Shown: positions 11,559 to 24,192 of the stretch, piece after piece | Numbering within the stretch: the stretch's first letter is position 1 | How the letters are laid out: every line of letters starts with the position of its first letter | NCBI GenBank assembly: GCA_019321725.1 | Contig: CM033108.1 | Span: forward strand, 9,442,060-9,506,059 | Direction: 5' to 3' | Length of the DNA: 64,000 nt | From: Paulownia fortunei | Taxonomy: Eukaryota > Streptophyta > Magnoliopsida > Lamiales > Paulowniaceae | The notes under the pieces: model-generated | Databases searched by the model: none | Told to the model about the DNA's origin: nothing | What the model saw: only the letters and a program-made list of their open reading frames with translations | Made by a program: the position numbers and the translations under genes

Positions 11559-11938
11559 TGCATACTTTTAGTTATTAGGCAAATGTAATATATTTAAAGC
11601 AAATATGTAGGCAAATAATCACTTTAGAATGTAACAAGTATGGAGCAATATGAATATTTCATTTCATGACCATTCAACACATCAATCTTTCTTAACCGAG
11701 ATACCGAGTTTTTCACTGCAAAAAAGGCACTTAGGAATATGTTAAGTCAAGAAATAAAAGTTTGATCTCATATTTCATGTACTAATGTATGTTAAAGCAT
11801 AACTAGAGTATATAATAACAATTATTCAAGTTCATGCAATCATGCTATTTGTATGCCATAATTCAATAATACACATTGATTAGATGCATATTCATGTAAA
11901 ATACTTATTATTGGCTATGTAAGAGAGAATTGGGCATT
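11559..11938 (-). mobile_element. Tekay-type LTR, terminal fragment
   Basis: The fragment aligns with the ends of the other Tekay-type LTRs (about 1986-2362 and 53854-54235) up to GGGCATT. The final ACA is lost, where the sequence switches abruptly to inverted Athila integrase at about 11942. Divergence from each of the other copies is roughly one base in ten by eye. Confidence 0.8.
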
Positions 11939-11939
11939 G

Positions 11940-13856
11940 AACATGAAGTCAATCCCCCAAACATCAAAGAGTTCAACTTCCACCGTGTTAGTCAAAGAAA
12001 ACTCATGGCTTTAGTAATTGTTCCAGTCCTTTGACACCGGTCACATACATGCACAAAAGCAAAACAATCCTTAAATAAAGTTGGCAAATAAAAACCAGAT
12101 CGCAATACTTTAGAAGTTATCCTTGTAGGTCCAAAATGACCACCACATAGGGATGAAGACAATGCTTAAGAATTTCATTTGTTTCCTCCATTGGAATGCA
12201 TCTCTGAATCACAAAATCTGAGTACCTTTTGAAGAGCAAGGATCATCCCATAGTTATGATTTCATATCATGTAAGATTTTTTTCTTTTGATGATATGTGA
12301 GGTCCGAGGGTAACAATCCACCTGCAAGATAATTCACAAAATATGCATACCAAGGTAAATTATCTTTGATTGCCAAAATAAACTTATTTGGGAAAAATTC
12401 TTTAATTGGTCCTTCAAAGTTTTCTTTTTTATGCTCTAACCTCGATAAGTGAGCCGCCACCATATTTTTACTTTCCTTCTTATCTTTGATTTCAAGATCA
12501 AATTCTTGAAGAAGTATCAACCGGATTAGCCTTGTTTTTCCCTCCTTTTTGGCAAAGAGGTACCTAATAGCAACATAATCATTATACACTATCACCTTGG
12601 TACCTAGAAGATAAGCACAAAAATTATCAAATGCAAAAACAACAGCTAACAATTCTTTTTCAGTGGTGGTGTAATTTTGTTGAGTATCATTAAGTGTTCG
12701 GCTTGCATAGTAAATGACACTAAAATTTTTATCTTTTCTTTATCCTAACACTGCTCCAACTGCATAATAACTAGCAACACACATAAGTTCAAATGGTTGG
12801 GTCTAATATGAGCTAAAATGAGAGCCTTCTTGATGTGATCAAAGGCCTATAAGTAATCAACATTAAAGTCAAATGACTTATCTTTTTCCAAAAGGTTGCG
12901 CAAAGGTTTTACAATTTTTGAAAAAAAATTAATGAATCTTCTATAAAACCAGGCATGTACCAAAAAAACTATGAATATTTTTCACATTGATTGGTGGTGG
13001 AAGTTTTTCAATAGCAATAATTTTTGCTCGATCTATGTTAAGTCCTTCGGAGGACACTCGGTAACCTAAAACAATACCTTATTTTACCATAAAATGGCAT
13101 TTTTTCCAATTTAATACAAGGTTAGTCACCTCACATCTCTGCAAAACAAGAGAAAGATTATGTAGACATAAATCAAATGAGGAGCCAAATACTAAAAAAT
13201 CATCCATAAAAATTTCCATTATGTTCTCCACTATATCATGAAAAATTATCATCATGCATCTTTGAAATGTGGCTAAGGCATTGCATAATCCAAATAGCCT
13301 TCTTTAAAAAGCAAAAGAACCATAAGATCATGTGAATGTTGTTTTCTCTTAGTCTTCGGGTACAATGACAATTTGATTGTAACTCAAATAACCATCAAGA
13401 AAATAATAATATTGATACCCTACAAGTCGGTCTAACATTTGATCAACAAATGAGAAGGGAAAAAAGTATTTATGAGTAGCTTTGTTGAGTTTTCTATAAT
13501 CAATACATACTCGTCAACCTGTGACCATTCTTGTTGGTATCAATTCATTGTTATCATTTTGAATTATGGTCATGCCATCCTTTTTGGAACTACTTGAACC
13601 GAACTCACCCAAGAACTATCACAAATTGCGTAAATAATTCCGGCATTCAACCATTTCAAGACTTCATTTCTTATAATATCTTTCATTGTAGGATTTAATC
13701 TACGTTGATGTTCAATAGATTGTTTATAAGATTCTTCCATTAAGATCTTGTGCATGACAGTTGAAGGACTAATACCTTTTAAATCAAAAATTGACCAACT
13801 AATAGCAGATTTATGCTATCTTAAAACATGAAGCAATTTCTCAACCTCTAAAGGTT
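11940..13856 (-). pseudogene. Athila pol (RT, RNase H, start of integrase), inverted and broken
   Basis: The RT start lies at 13755-13570 (HKILMEESYKQSIEHQRRL, GIIYAICDSSWVS). RNase H lies at 12652-12254, with [14 protein letters not shown] and [13 protein letters not shown]. The usual TDH of that RNase H region reads NDY here. The integrase zinc-finger region follows around 12250-12040, and the core is cut near its first aspartate at about 11942. Several frames and stops interrupt the reading. Confidence 0.85.
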
Positions 13857-13859
13857 CAT

Positions 13860-15560
13860 GAACTTGACATAGTTGGGCATTTTCTCATTGGCATCTGCAA
13901 AAGGAATATTAATATGAATTTTCTTGAAGATTTCCAAAAAAAATTCAAATTGTGAATCAATCTTTTTCTTTTGAAATCTTTGTGGAAAATGAATGAGAAC
14001 ATTAAATTTAGAAGTTTCAAAGTTAGGAGTAGATTTAGCTTCTCGGCTCTTGTTTATTTATTTGATTGCATTTCTTCTTCATTTGGTTGTTCCTCCATAG
14101 GACTTTCACTTGAAGTCCTTGCTACTAACTCATCAACTTTTGAACTTTTCATTTTCGACCCCTTGATTTCAGTTCCACTTCGAAGTTAGTTTTGCAATAA
14201 TATCTTGGATTGATTTCCGTATCACTTGGAAAGTTTTCTTTATGTTTTTTAGCATTAATTTCATTAAAAAGCTGTCCAATTTGAGTCTCCATTGATTTCA
14301 TTTAAGCTCGTAAAATTAAAGCTAGCTACCCCAATTGAGTCTTAATATTGTCTATCTTTGCTTCATTCTTATTCAATCAGACTCTTGTCTCACCAATGAA
14401 AGTGTTGTTCAAATCCTCCAAAGATGCCTTTTTCTCACCTACTTGAGGGTTAGGATGTGGTGGATTGTTGTGACCCAGTGGGGGTTGAAACACATTTCGA
14501 TTATTGGTATTGGAAAAATTCTCATGATTTTTAACCCCCGGATAGTAGTAAGTAGGTAGTTGATTTTCCCTGAAATTAAAATTACGATTATTGACAAAGT
14601 TTACTTGCACATTACCTTTGGTTTCCATAAATAAAGTGCTAATGGATGCCATGGAGTCCATTCCTTGAGAAGCTCTATTAGAAGACTAAGTTGCAATTTG
14701 GTTAGAAAGAGTAGAAACTTGTACAACTAATTGTGTAAATGAATCTACCTCAAGAATACTGACAACTTTTTTAATGGAAGAACTCTTGAAAGGCCATTGA
14801 TAGCTATTAGTAGTCATCTCCTCTAACAAAATATGGGCTTCATTTGTAGTCTTAGACATCAAAGTCCCACCTGCGGCAGCATCTATTATAGTTTGAGTTT
14901 GTCCGTTCAAACCATTGTAGAAGTATTGTACCTGCTACCAATCTTCATAACCATGTTGAGGGCACCTTCTTAGAAAATCTTTAAACCTCTCCCAAGCTTC
15001 ATATAGTGGCTCAAAATCTTGTTGGTGGAATTGAGCTATCTCACTCTTGAGTTGAAGTATCTTGCTTGGTGGAAAGTACTTAGCAAGAATTTTTGTGTCA
15101 AGTCATTCCAACTCGATATGCTACTTGGTGAAAAAGATTGTAACCATAGCCTAGCTTTGTCTCGGAGTAAGAATGGAAATAAGCAAAGTCTAATGGCATC
15201 ATCGGGCACTCTATTCATTTTGATGGTGTCACAAATCTCCAAAAACATACCTAAGTTTACATTAGGATCCTCCACCGCATTTTCTCCAAATTGGTTTTGT
15301 TGCACCATGCTAATAAGAGTTGGTTTAAGTTCAAAATTATTGGCATTGATCAATTGTCAAGCTATCCTAGAGTAGTTTTGGTTCATGGTTGATTGAAAAC
15401 AGTCCCGAATAGCTCGTTATGGTGGTGGTTGTTGCAATGGAAGATTAACGTTCTCATTAGCATTGTTGATGTTATCTATCGTGGTTTGATTGTCAACTCT
15501 TTTTGCTGCTCTAATAGCTCAAAGAGTCTGCTCAATTTCTGGATCAAAATAATCCAAGTC
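13860..15560 (-). pseudogene. Athila gag, inverted and broken
   Basis: Open blocks lie at 15353-15036 (MVQQNQFGENAVEDPN, FPFLLRDKARLWLQSF), 14910-14686 (IIDAAAGGTLMSKT, EEMTTNSYQWP) and 14661-14377. The C-terminal part runs to QMPNYVKFM, where the deletion joins it directly to the RT region. The same gag family appears at 9175-11127 and 44298-46240. Confidence 0.85.
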
Positions 15561-15702
15561 AAGACTCCTAGCCTTACGCATACAAATACATATAATCCAA
15601 TGCAAGGCAAAACAACATCAAAATATGGGAAGAAAGTAAAAACAATCTAAACTAAAATCAAGACTAAGTGATAACAATATTAATGCAATTATGATAAAAT
15701 GA

Positions 15703-15720
15703 TCTCCAGCAACGGCGCCA
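15703..15720 (-). other. Athila primer-binding site (inverted copy)
   Basis: The minus strand reads TGGCGCCGTTGCTGGAGA, close to the tRNA-Asp complement expected in Athila, six bases from the LTR end. Confidence 0.85.
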
Positions 15721-15726
15721 AAAACT

Positions 15727-16900
15727 TATTCATGAAATATTTTACAAACCACAAGTGTACGGTGTCAAGTTTTAATATAACGGTGAGTTGAATATCGTAT
15801 CCACAGGGATTGTAATAAAAAATTACATCAAGTACCGTAGTTCAAATAGTCTCAATTTTCTCTAGAAAATCAAGTGATTATTAAGCAAAGTAGAATATAA
15901 AAATTGTAAAAGACAAGAGTGAGTTCTTAGAAGTAATATAACAAACACCTTATGAGCAAGAAATTCCAGATGAATAACTCACCTAATTATCACATATGTT
16001 CTTCCTTCCAAAACATACCAATTTAAGTCAACAACATATGTAAGTTAAGAATTCCTAAGCTCATCGATTCCCTCTCTCGAGTGTCGAATTGATTATGAGT
16101 TCTAATATGAATTTCAATATATCTATAAAAACTCAAGAATAAAATTCTACAAAAGTTCAATGAATTCTTCTTCAAAACTTCAAAGGTTTCATAAGCTTCT
16201 CAACTCTATGATTCCTAGGTTATGTTATCTTTATGATCATGTATAATCTTTTCTCTCTTAAGTATCGAATCTCATACATCAAACACTCTCAATTAATGGC
16301 CAAATAATCCAAATTCAATACTAAACAAGATAACACAAACAAGATGAATAACTTGAACTAATATTATTTGGAATTCAAAATATAAGATCAAATAAGCCAC
16401 TTTATAGGCCAAAATGGCTTTTGGTTTCTTCATATGAATTGTATCTCTATGTCTTGGCTTTCCAGTGGCACTTGAATCAACTAAATATGGCATATGTGGA
16501 GAGAGCTATTTCTAAAATACCAAGATGTGTCATTCCAGAAAATTTCAGCCCAATGCTGATTCCTGAACTCAGTTTTTCTCATTGAGATCGATAGAATTAG
16601 ATTTTGTGGTAATGATAAACATTATAAACTATCTCTTAGATTTCTATTGGTTTAAGAATCAAGTCAAAATTATATTTGAGCAAAGAGTTATGATTGAAAT
16701 ATGAAAACTGCTATCAGTCGTACCACAATTCGGATTCTTCAACATTTCAACCAAGTTTTTGGTTTCTTTTCATTTTTTTCTCCTTTTATCATTACCTACA
16801 AGATTTCAAACTAAATGTATAAAAAGTAACAAAAACCTTGAAAACAAACTAAATATTAATCAAAAGGTATATGAATTGTTGGTATAAAACTAACTTATCA
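15727..16900 (-). repeat. Athila LTR (inverted copy), internally deleted
   Basis: On the minus strand it starts TGATAAGTTAG at 16900 and ends GAATA at 15727, where the usual terminal CA has become TA. At 1174 bp it is about 450 bp shorter than the LTRs at 42512 and 51073. The lost part (around 16380-16440) includes the CCTAGGCGC palindrome cluster. Confidence 0.82.
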
Positions 16901-17063
16901 GTAGTCCCTCTTACAGTATCCACACTTTCGAACAGATCCACAAGCTTCAAATCCTTACTAGTGAATTTGAACTTCTTATTTCTAAATCTATTTGAGAGTG
17001 AAGATTAATTCTTGAATCAAAAAGTGATGGAAGAATTAACCTTTTAATAAAAAAGGAATGTAA
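16901..17063. other. Unassigned 163-bp segment between inverted Athila and copia LTR
   Basis: The segment is not recognisably similar to the first 110 bp of the copia LTR at 24193, which it should match if it were the missing LTR end. No gene is seen. Confidence 0.5.
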
Positions 17064-18839
17064 CCTTTTGATGGAGTATTTTTTTCTTGAAGGAAGAAAA
17101 TAGTACAAAAAAATGAGGACAAAATGAGGGGGGTCGAAAATTCTAGCTCTCTTACTTGTTGGTTTTTGGCCCCTACATAAATACACAATGTATTCTTGAC
17201 CTAATCCCATTAGGTATCCAACTCTTGCCCTAATTAGTCATCTAATCTAATTAGAAAACCTTCTCATTCCTTATCTCTTATTTCTTTCACTTCAACACAA
17301 ATTATTTCCATCTTTATTAGGACTCTTTAATTCTAGCCATTAAAAAAACAATTCTAATGGGCCTTTAACCCCATGGGCTTAGACTTTAATTAATTTATTA
17401 AAGTACAATTAATTGATCTCCATCAATTAATTAAAAAATCTAATACAATTAGTTGATTCAATCAATTAATTAATCGGTTCCATCATAGGCCACCTAATCA
17501 TATTAAGTCCAATTAAAATAATTCTATTATTTTAATTAGTTAAATTAATTTAACGCCTTCAAATAATTTTAGGCCAAGCTAATATAATTGATTTCCATCA
17601 ATTAATTAATTCACTCTCAAGAGCCCCTAATAATTATTAGGTTCAAATAAATAATCATATTTTTCTTTGAATGAATTAATTTATCTATTTAAATTAATTT
17701 TAACTCAAGTTGATTAATGTTTGTTAATCAACTTAATCCAACACTTTGGATTACAAAAATAGATATAGAAGTGGATCATCTCGATTTGTGTGTGACCCAT
17801 TAGGTTCACAACTAAGCTAGTAATGGGTTTGCAACCTTTGCAATTTATGAATAAATTTAATATTCTGATTAATTAATCTAATTAATTAATCCTCTTTGAA
17901 TTAAACCCTTTATTCCAAGAATCTCACAAATCAAGGGAAGCACCTAGTAGTGTATCTCGACTACCTAGTTTTAGGTGAATAGCAAGTGAACCTTTTTTGT
18001 GACGAGTATCATGAAAATACAGTCTTTCCATCAACTAATCTCTCGATTAAGTCTAAGGCATGGATTATTAGTCAAAACTTTATTTTTACTTAATAACTAT
18101 AATTTCATTTTAAGTCACATTGATCCTTTGATGAATCACTAGAAAACCCTATATCTAGTATTCATCCTGCCTTAGCTAAGGTATTCGGGATCAAGGACTA
18201 TGAAAATATAGGAGATTATCCTATTCTATTAGATAGGTGATGGATCCTTTATTGGCTACTCATTGACCTCCATACATGAATATCATACACCCAACGTAAA
18301 CCCCTTATGATTGTCATGCAATCAGGAAATATATCAAAGTGTATGATGTCGTGCACAAGGCCACCATAGTGCCTCAAGTTAAATAACTAATTAATGAACT
18401 ATCATAATTATGAAATTCTCCTTTGACAAACAATACTTTCCAATTGAGAATTTTCCAGTGGGCCGTTCAGTGTACTCGTTCCTTAACAAGCACCCATACA
18501 CATGCACTAGTATCCCTACGCATATATCTATGGAATGAAATATTCTCCTTTTGAGTATGCATCATTTGTGTAAGTCTATTGGGCTTATTGATGTTCTATC
18601 TCAATGAACCCCCAACTAGGAACATATTTAAGATCAAAATTATAGAGGTATATTCTATGATCACCATCATATACGTGGCCATACCCCATAGCTAAAAATG
18701 ATCTAGGGACTTTAACTAATTGATAAAAGAAATTAAAGATAAAGAAATACCTTCTATTTATTTAAACATTATAAATAAGACTATTTTTACAAGAGTATAA
18801 AAGCTCGCTGCTAATTGGCTCACCGGCACTACTCTAATA
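17064..18839 (-). repeat. Copia 3' LTR
   Basis: The homology with 24304-26048 starts at TTTTGATGGAGTA and runs collinearly to the end at about 18839. It shares many TCAATTAATTAA-rich blocks and the TATAAAAG-containing stretch near 18796. On the minus strand the LTR start should read TG but reads TA. Its far terminal 110 bp is missing or unrecognisable. Confidence 0.8.
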
Positions 18840-18853
18840 ATCTCTCACTTGTC
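18840..18853 (-). other. Copia polypurine tract
   Basis: The minus strand reads ACAAGTGAGAGAT immediately upstream of the 3' LTR. This is the form expected for plant copia elements, whose polypurine tract primes plus-strand DNA synthesis. Confidence 0.7.
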
Positions 18854-18859
18854 TTAGAG

Positions 18860-21150
18860 CTAATTGCCAATGTATCTAAGGCCCATCTTCTCAAGATATC
18901 CTTCAAATACTCTTTGTGCTAAATGCTTTGTCAGTGGATCTGTTATATTTTCTGTTGGGGACACTAGCTCCACCCGAACATCTCTCTACCAATGATCTCG
19001 AGGATCAAATGGTAATGCCTAATAATATATTTGGATCTTTGATGAGATGTCGTCTCTTTTGCTTGCACAATAACCCTATTATTATCATAGTAGACCAAAA
19101 CTGGATCAACAATAGAAGGAACTATACCCAACTTTTGGATGAAGTTCCTCTTCCATACACCTTATTTCACTGCATCATATGCTATGATGTATTCAGCTTC
19201 TGTGGTGGAATCCATAGTCATCTCTTGCTTGGAACTCTTCAAGTTGAATGCTCCACCATTTAGCATGAATATGAATCTTGATGTTGCCTTCAAATCATCT
19301 ACATTAGACTAAAAACTAGAATTAGTAAAGCCTTCTAGCTTCAGTTCTCCATTGTCGTAAACTAAAAAGACATCCTTAGTGTTTTACAAGTACTTAAGAA
19401 TCATCTTTACAGCTTTCTAGTACTCTTTGCTCGAATTGGACTAATATCTAGTGATACTTAAAGCATATGTGACATCAAGGCTAATACATAATATTGCATA
19501 CATAATGCTTCCAATTGCAGATGCATATGGTATGCGAGTAATTCTTTCTCTTTTCTACGGAGTCTTTGGGAACATTAACTTCGAAAGAGAAACCCCATAA
19601 CTTATGGATAAAAATCATCTTTTGGATTATTCTATGCTAAACCTCTTTAGTACTTTGTCTATGTACGTGGATTAGGATAGTCTGATCATCCTTTTAGATT
19701 TATCTCTATAGATCCTAATCCCCAAAATATAGGATGCTTCTCCCAAATCCTTCATGGAGAACAGAGTAGACAACTAAGCCTTTGCTGATTTCGACATCCC
19801 TATGTCATTCCCAATTAGTAGTATGTCATCAACATAAAGGACAACAAAGGTCACTGCACTCCCACTAACTTTTTTATACATATAGAATTTATCTGGATTC
19901 TTGAGGAAACCAAATGATTTGATTACCTTATCAAATCAAAGATTCTAGCTTCAAAAAGCTTGTTTGAGTCCGTAAATGATATTTGGAGTTTCCAAACCTT
20001 TTTCTCGCTCCCACTAGATATGAAGCCCTCTGCCTCATATAGATCTCTTCATCAATATTCCCATTGAAAAAGATAGTCTTTACATCCATTTGCCTTATCT
20101 TGTAGTCATAATACACTGATATGGAAAGTAATATTCGAATGGATTTTATCATCACCACTGGTGAAAAGGTTTCCTCATAGTCAACACCTTGTTTTTGAGT
20201 ATAGTCTTTTGCAACTAGTCATACCTTATAGGTCACTACCTCTCCATCTACTCCAAGCTTCCTTTTATACACCCATTTATAACTGATAAGTACTAGATCA
20301 TGTGGTGGGTCCATCAAGGTCCATACCTTATTAGAGTACATGGAGTCCATCTCAGTTTGCAAGGCTTCTTGCCATCTCCTCAAATTGATGTCCGACATCG
20401 TTTCTCCATAATTCCTTAAATCATTAACCAAAGAGTGCTCCTCTTTGTTGTTCACCAAGAAAAGACCATCATTCTCAAGTGGTCTCGAGATCCTTTCAAA
20501 TCTCCTAGGAGGTTGTATAATAGAAATGTTAGTTTTGGGTGGTTCTGCCACTACTATCTTTTGTGGGACACTTTGTGGTTCTTGAATTTTTTTCAAGCTT
20601 TACAATCTCACCTTTTCTATCCAATAGAAACTCCTTCTCTAAGAAGGTGACATTCCTCAAAATAAACACTTTTTTATTTTAAAAGGTCATAGAAATAGTA
20701 TCCATACCCCCACAAACTTATATAAGGTGGATCTAGCATCCAACTTATCTCCCACAAACTACTTCACGTAAGTAAGGCACCTCCATACCCTGAGGTACTT
20801 GTATGAATGGGTTTTGCCACACCACATTTCATATGTTGTTTTAGGCCCCGACTTACTTGGCATTCTGTTTAATAGAAACACCACCGTTTCTAGAGCATAG
20901 CTACAAAATGAAAGAGGAATCCCAGTGAAGCTCATCATGGATCGAACCATGTCCAATAGGGTTCAATTCTTATACTTTGCAACCCCATTTAGTTGTAAGA
21001 GTTGCTAGCAGAATCCACTACTAGAGAATCTCAATCTATTTTAGATAATCAAAAAACTCTAAGCCTAAGTATTCACCTCTTCGATCAGATTGAAGAGTCT
21101 TAATACTTCACCCAGTTTGTTTCTCCACTTCATGCCTAAAATCTTTGCAC
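18860..21150 (-). pseudogene. Copia pol (integrase, RT, RNase H), broken
   Basis: The integrase C-terminal side is at 20956-20759 (GIPLSFCSYALETVVFLLNRMP, TTYEMW). The RT N-terminal part is at 20596-20219 (RRWQEALQTEMDSM, PISYKWVYKRK-like block), continuing at 20158-19931 (QMDVKTIFFNGNIDEEIYM). The RT catalytic motif YVDDILLIGND is readable near 19840-19805. RNase H follows to about 18900. Stops and frameshifts occur throughout. Confidence 0.85.
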
Positions 21151-21739
21151 CTTTCAAAGGCTTCATACTTGTATCTTAAAATATATACATACTCATACCT
21201 AGAAGAACCAAGTTAGCTAACTTGTTGATTCTTTTCTTAGAGATAAAACCTAGTCTAGCATGCCATAAGTATGTGGAACTATGATCATTTATTTTATGTT
21301 TATTACTTTGTTGAAAATGCAAGATGGATTTATTAGGTTAGACAATATATAAATCATTTTTCAAAGTCCCAACATAAACTAAAGAAGAACCAAAGTAAAT
21401 GGAACAATTTCTATCTTTTATTGAAAAATATTGACCCTCTCTATCCAAATTAGAATAGAGATAATATTCTTTATTAATTTAGGAACATAAAGAAAAGAAT
21501 TTAAAACTATCATTTTTCCATCTCCTAATGCTAAGTAGATAGTTCCTATGGCTAATACAACAACTTTTGCTCTATTCCCAAACTTTAGAATTTGCTCTTC
21601 CTACTCAGCTCCCTGCTTCTTGTCATCATCTGCAAATTATTGCATAAATGAGTAGCATAATCGGTAACTAATACCCAAGAAACATCATTATCCGAAAGGT
21701 TAATTTCAACAAAGAACATACCAGAACTCTTCTGGCGAT

Positions 21740-22540
21740 TTGCAAGATACTCCTTTCAGTTCCTCTTCCAATGCTCCGGCTTACTACAATAGTGACACTT
21801 GTCCCTTGGTTTGGAACCTTTCTTTACTCCACCTGAGGCTTTCATACCCTTGGCCTTCTTAGAAGAACTTTTCTTCTTCCTTTTCTTTGACTTTTTAGTC
21901 TTAGATTGGGATGAAGAGCCAACAAGTATGACATGCTTCTCCTTCTTCATGGTGGACTCGATAGTCTTCAATATATTAACCAGCTCAGCAAGGCTAGTCT
22001 CCATTTTGTGCATATTAAAGTTGACCACAATGGAGTCAAACGAGGGTGGCAAAGACTGCAGCACGAGATCCATATAGAGTTTGTTGTCCATAACGACTCC
22101 AAGGGACTCGAGTATCTCAATCAAGGTTATTATCTTCAGTCCATGATCATGAATCGAAGAGCCTTCCATCATACAACATCGAAAGAGCTCCCTAAATACT
22201 TGGTATATAGCTTACCTTATATGTTTACCATATAATTCCTTTAGATAAAGGTGGATATCGGCAACATATGTTATACCTTCATGTTGTCTTTGCAGCTCGT
22301 TTAACATAAATACTATCATATAGCACCAAGCCTGTAGATCATCCTCAATATATTGATGATATTATGCTTACTCTTCCTATGTAGGCCCCTCTAGCGAGCC
22401 AGTGGTGCCATTTCGAAGACATAAACCCTCTTTTTGGATTGGAGAACTATTTGAAGGTTCTTTAACCAGTCAACATAGTTGGGACCAGTGAGTTAGTTGG
22501 TATCAAGAATTGATGCAAGTGGATTTTTAGCCATAATGTA
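21740..22540 (-). pseudogene. Copia gag, broken
   Basis: The best open block (22172-21756) has GLKIITLIEILESLGVV, LVLQSLPPSFDSIVVNFNM and a lysine-rich stretch. It then has a zinc knuckle start, CHYCSKPEHWKRN, matching the CX2CX4HX4C family pattern up to the frame break. Upstream gag is in other frames towards 22540. Confidence 0.82.
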
Positions 22541-24179
22541 AATCGGATATCTACAAAACATGAGGCATAAAATAAACACATATTCAACAATTTAATCATT
22601 TATAATAGGGTTTTTAATAATAAATGTCTCCCACTATTTTCTTCAAATCATATCACCCTCATGATGGATATTAAAGAAATCATATTTCCTAATAGGCTTG
22701 AAGTCCAATTAGTCTTATCATACACCCTAATTTTATGAGCTTGTATGATAAAATAAAAAGGTAGATAACACATTAGCAATTGCATACCATGCAACCTTCA
22801 AGCTATTTTGCCTTACTACTTCCTATATACCTCAGTTTTTTAAGTTCATATGGTACTAAGTGTTAAGTGTGTCCCATCAAACATCCATGTGAATTGGTTA
22901 ACTAATGTATGTCCCATGACTTGTGGCCAACATCTTTAGCCCTACTACCCCACAAGCATCTCTATATAAGTAGTGGTCACAGTTATTACCTCCACTTAGC
23001 ACATCCCGCGACTCGTGGCCAATAGACTAAGTGTGGCAGCATTTTACATGCCAACTACTTTGATGGAAGGTTTGGATGATTGGTCCCTATCTAATATTGC
23101 CCATTAATGCTTGATATAGAATTGATAAATTCTTAAACTTAGAACATTTCTAGGTGAGGGTTTCAATTTTACCATGACCTCATCATGTTATTTCATGTTA
23201 TTTATTTAATGTTACACTATCCTAAGATTACAAGCATAATCAAAGGAAAGCATTAAATAAACCTATGCATAAATCTACAATACATACATAATGGGATGAT
23301 CATGAGTCTTTTCCTATGCGATCCACTCGAAGCAAAGTGGATCTTAAGGTCAATCAAAGGGTAATTAATCAAAATGATAATAAATTCTATTTATCGCATG
23401 AATGTATCACCCATATATTCATGGGCCTTGAATCCTTGCTTTTCTCCACCTTGCTCCTTTTTCTTGTCCACCAAAAGTAAAAGAAGACGTCACCATACTA
23501 ATACTACTCTCATTACAATTGTTTAACCTAACAAGTAACCTTGTAATTTCTTCCAAGGAGAGGTACATGGAGGGAGATATAATTTACATTTAGAGTCAAA
23601 AATAGAGAAAAGTCGAGACTTGTAGGCCTTATTTTAATAAAAAAAATCCAAAGTATAAAAACATACATAGAAAATAAAGGGTCTAGGCTCCATGATCATT
23701 CATCCCATTCATGTTTAATTTAATCATCACATGATAAAAATTCAAAGCATGTAAATTTACTAAGTTGTTAAAAATCACATTTTTCTAGTTTGGGAATTAA
23801 TTCATGGTTTTTCATAAAAACAATTTTAAAATTTTAAAATTAACTTTTAATTTTAAAAATTGAAATATTGGATTTTATGCATGTGACATGAAAATGCACA
23901 GCAGAAATTAACTTTTAATTTTAAAAATTGAAATATTGGATTTTATGCATGTGATATGAAAATGGGCAGTAGACGATCTGTTGCCCAGTGAAGTTGCACA
24001 TCAGGATCCAACCAAATTTTTTTATTTGTTTTATTTTGTGTCATGAAATTTAACACTTTAAAATCATGTGGGAAATTCTAGAATTATAATTCCCAAATAA
24101 AAAAAATTAAACATATTTTTCATCATATGAACGATTCGTATATAAAACATCACTAAAATAATCAGAGCGCATAAACTAG

Positions 24180-24191
24180 GCTCTGATACTA
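24180..24191 (-). other. Copia primer-binding site
   Basis: The plus strand reads GCTCTGATACTA, one base from the reverse complement of TGGTATCAGAGC. That site pairs with initiator tRNA-Met in plant copia elements. It lies one base from the LTR edge. Confidence 0.85.
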
Positions 24192-24192
24192 C

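Larger units (their letters stand above)
11940..16900 (-). mobile_element. Inverted, internally deleted Athila element
   Basis: Read on the minus strand from 16900 to 11940: LTR (16900-15727), PBS (15720-15703), gag (about 15560-13860), RT, RNase H and the first part of integrase, then truncation. There is no second LTR. A deletion at about 13856-13861 removes the protease region, equivalent to about 45973-46820 of the complete element. It lies opposite in orientation to the Athila copies at 7379 and 42512. Confidence 0.88.

Noticed and set aside
11559..16900. Inverted Athila as the 3' half of the copy 1 Athila across the gap
   Set aside because: It has its own 5' LTR, PBS and gag in the opposite orientation, so it is a separate insertion.
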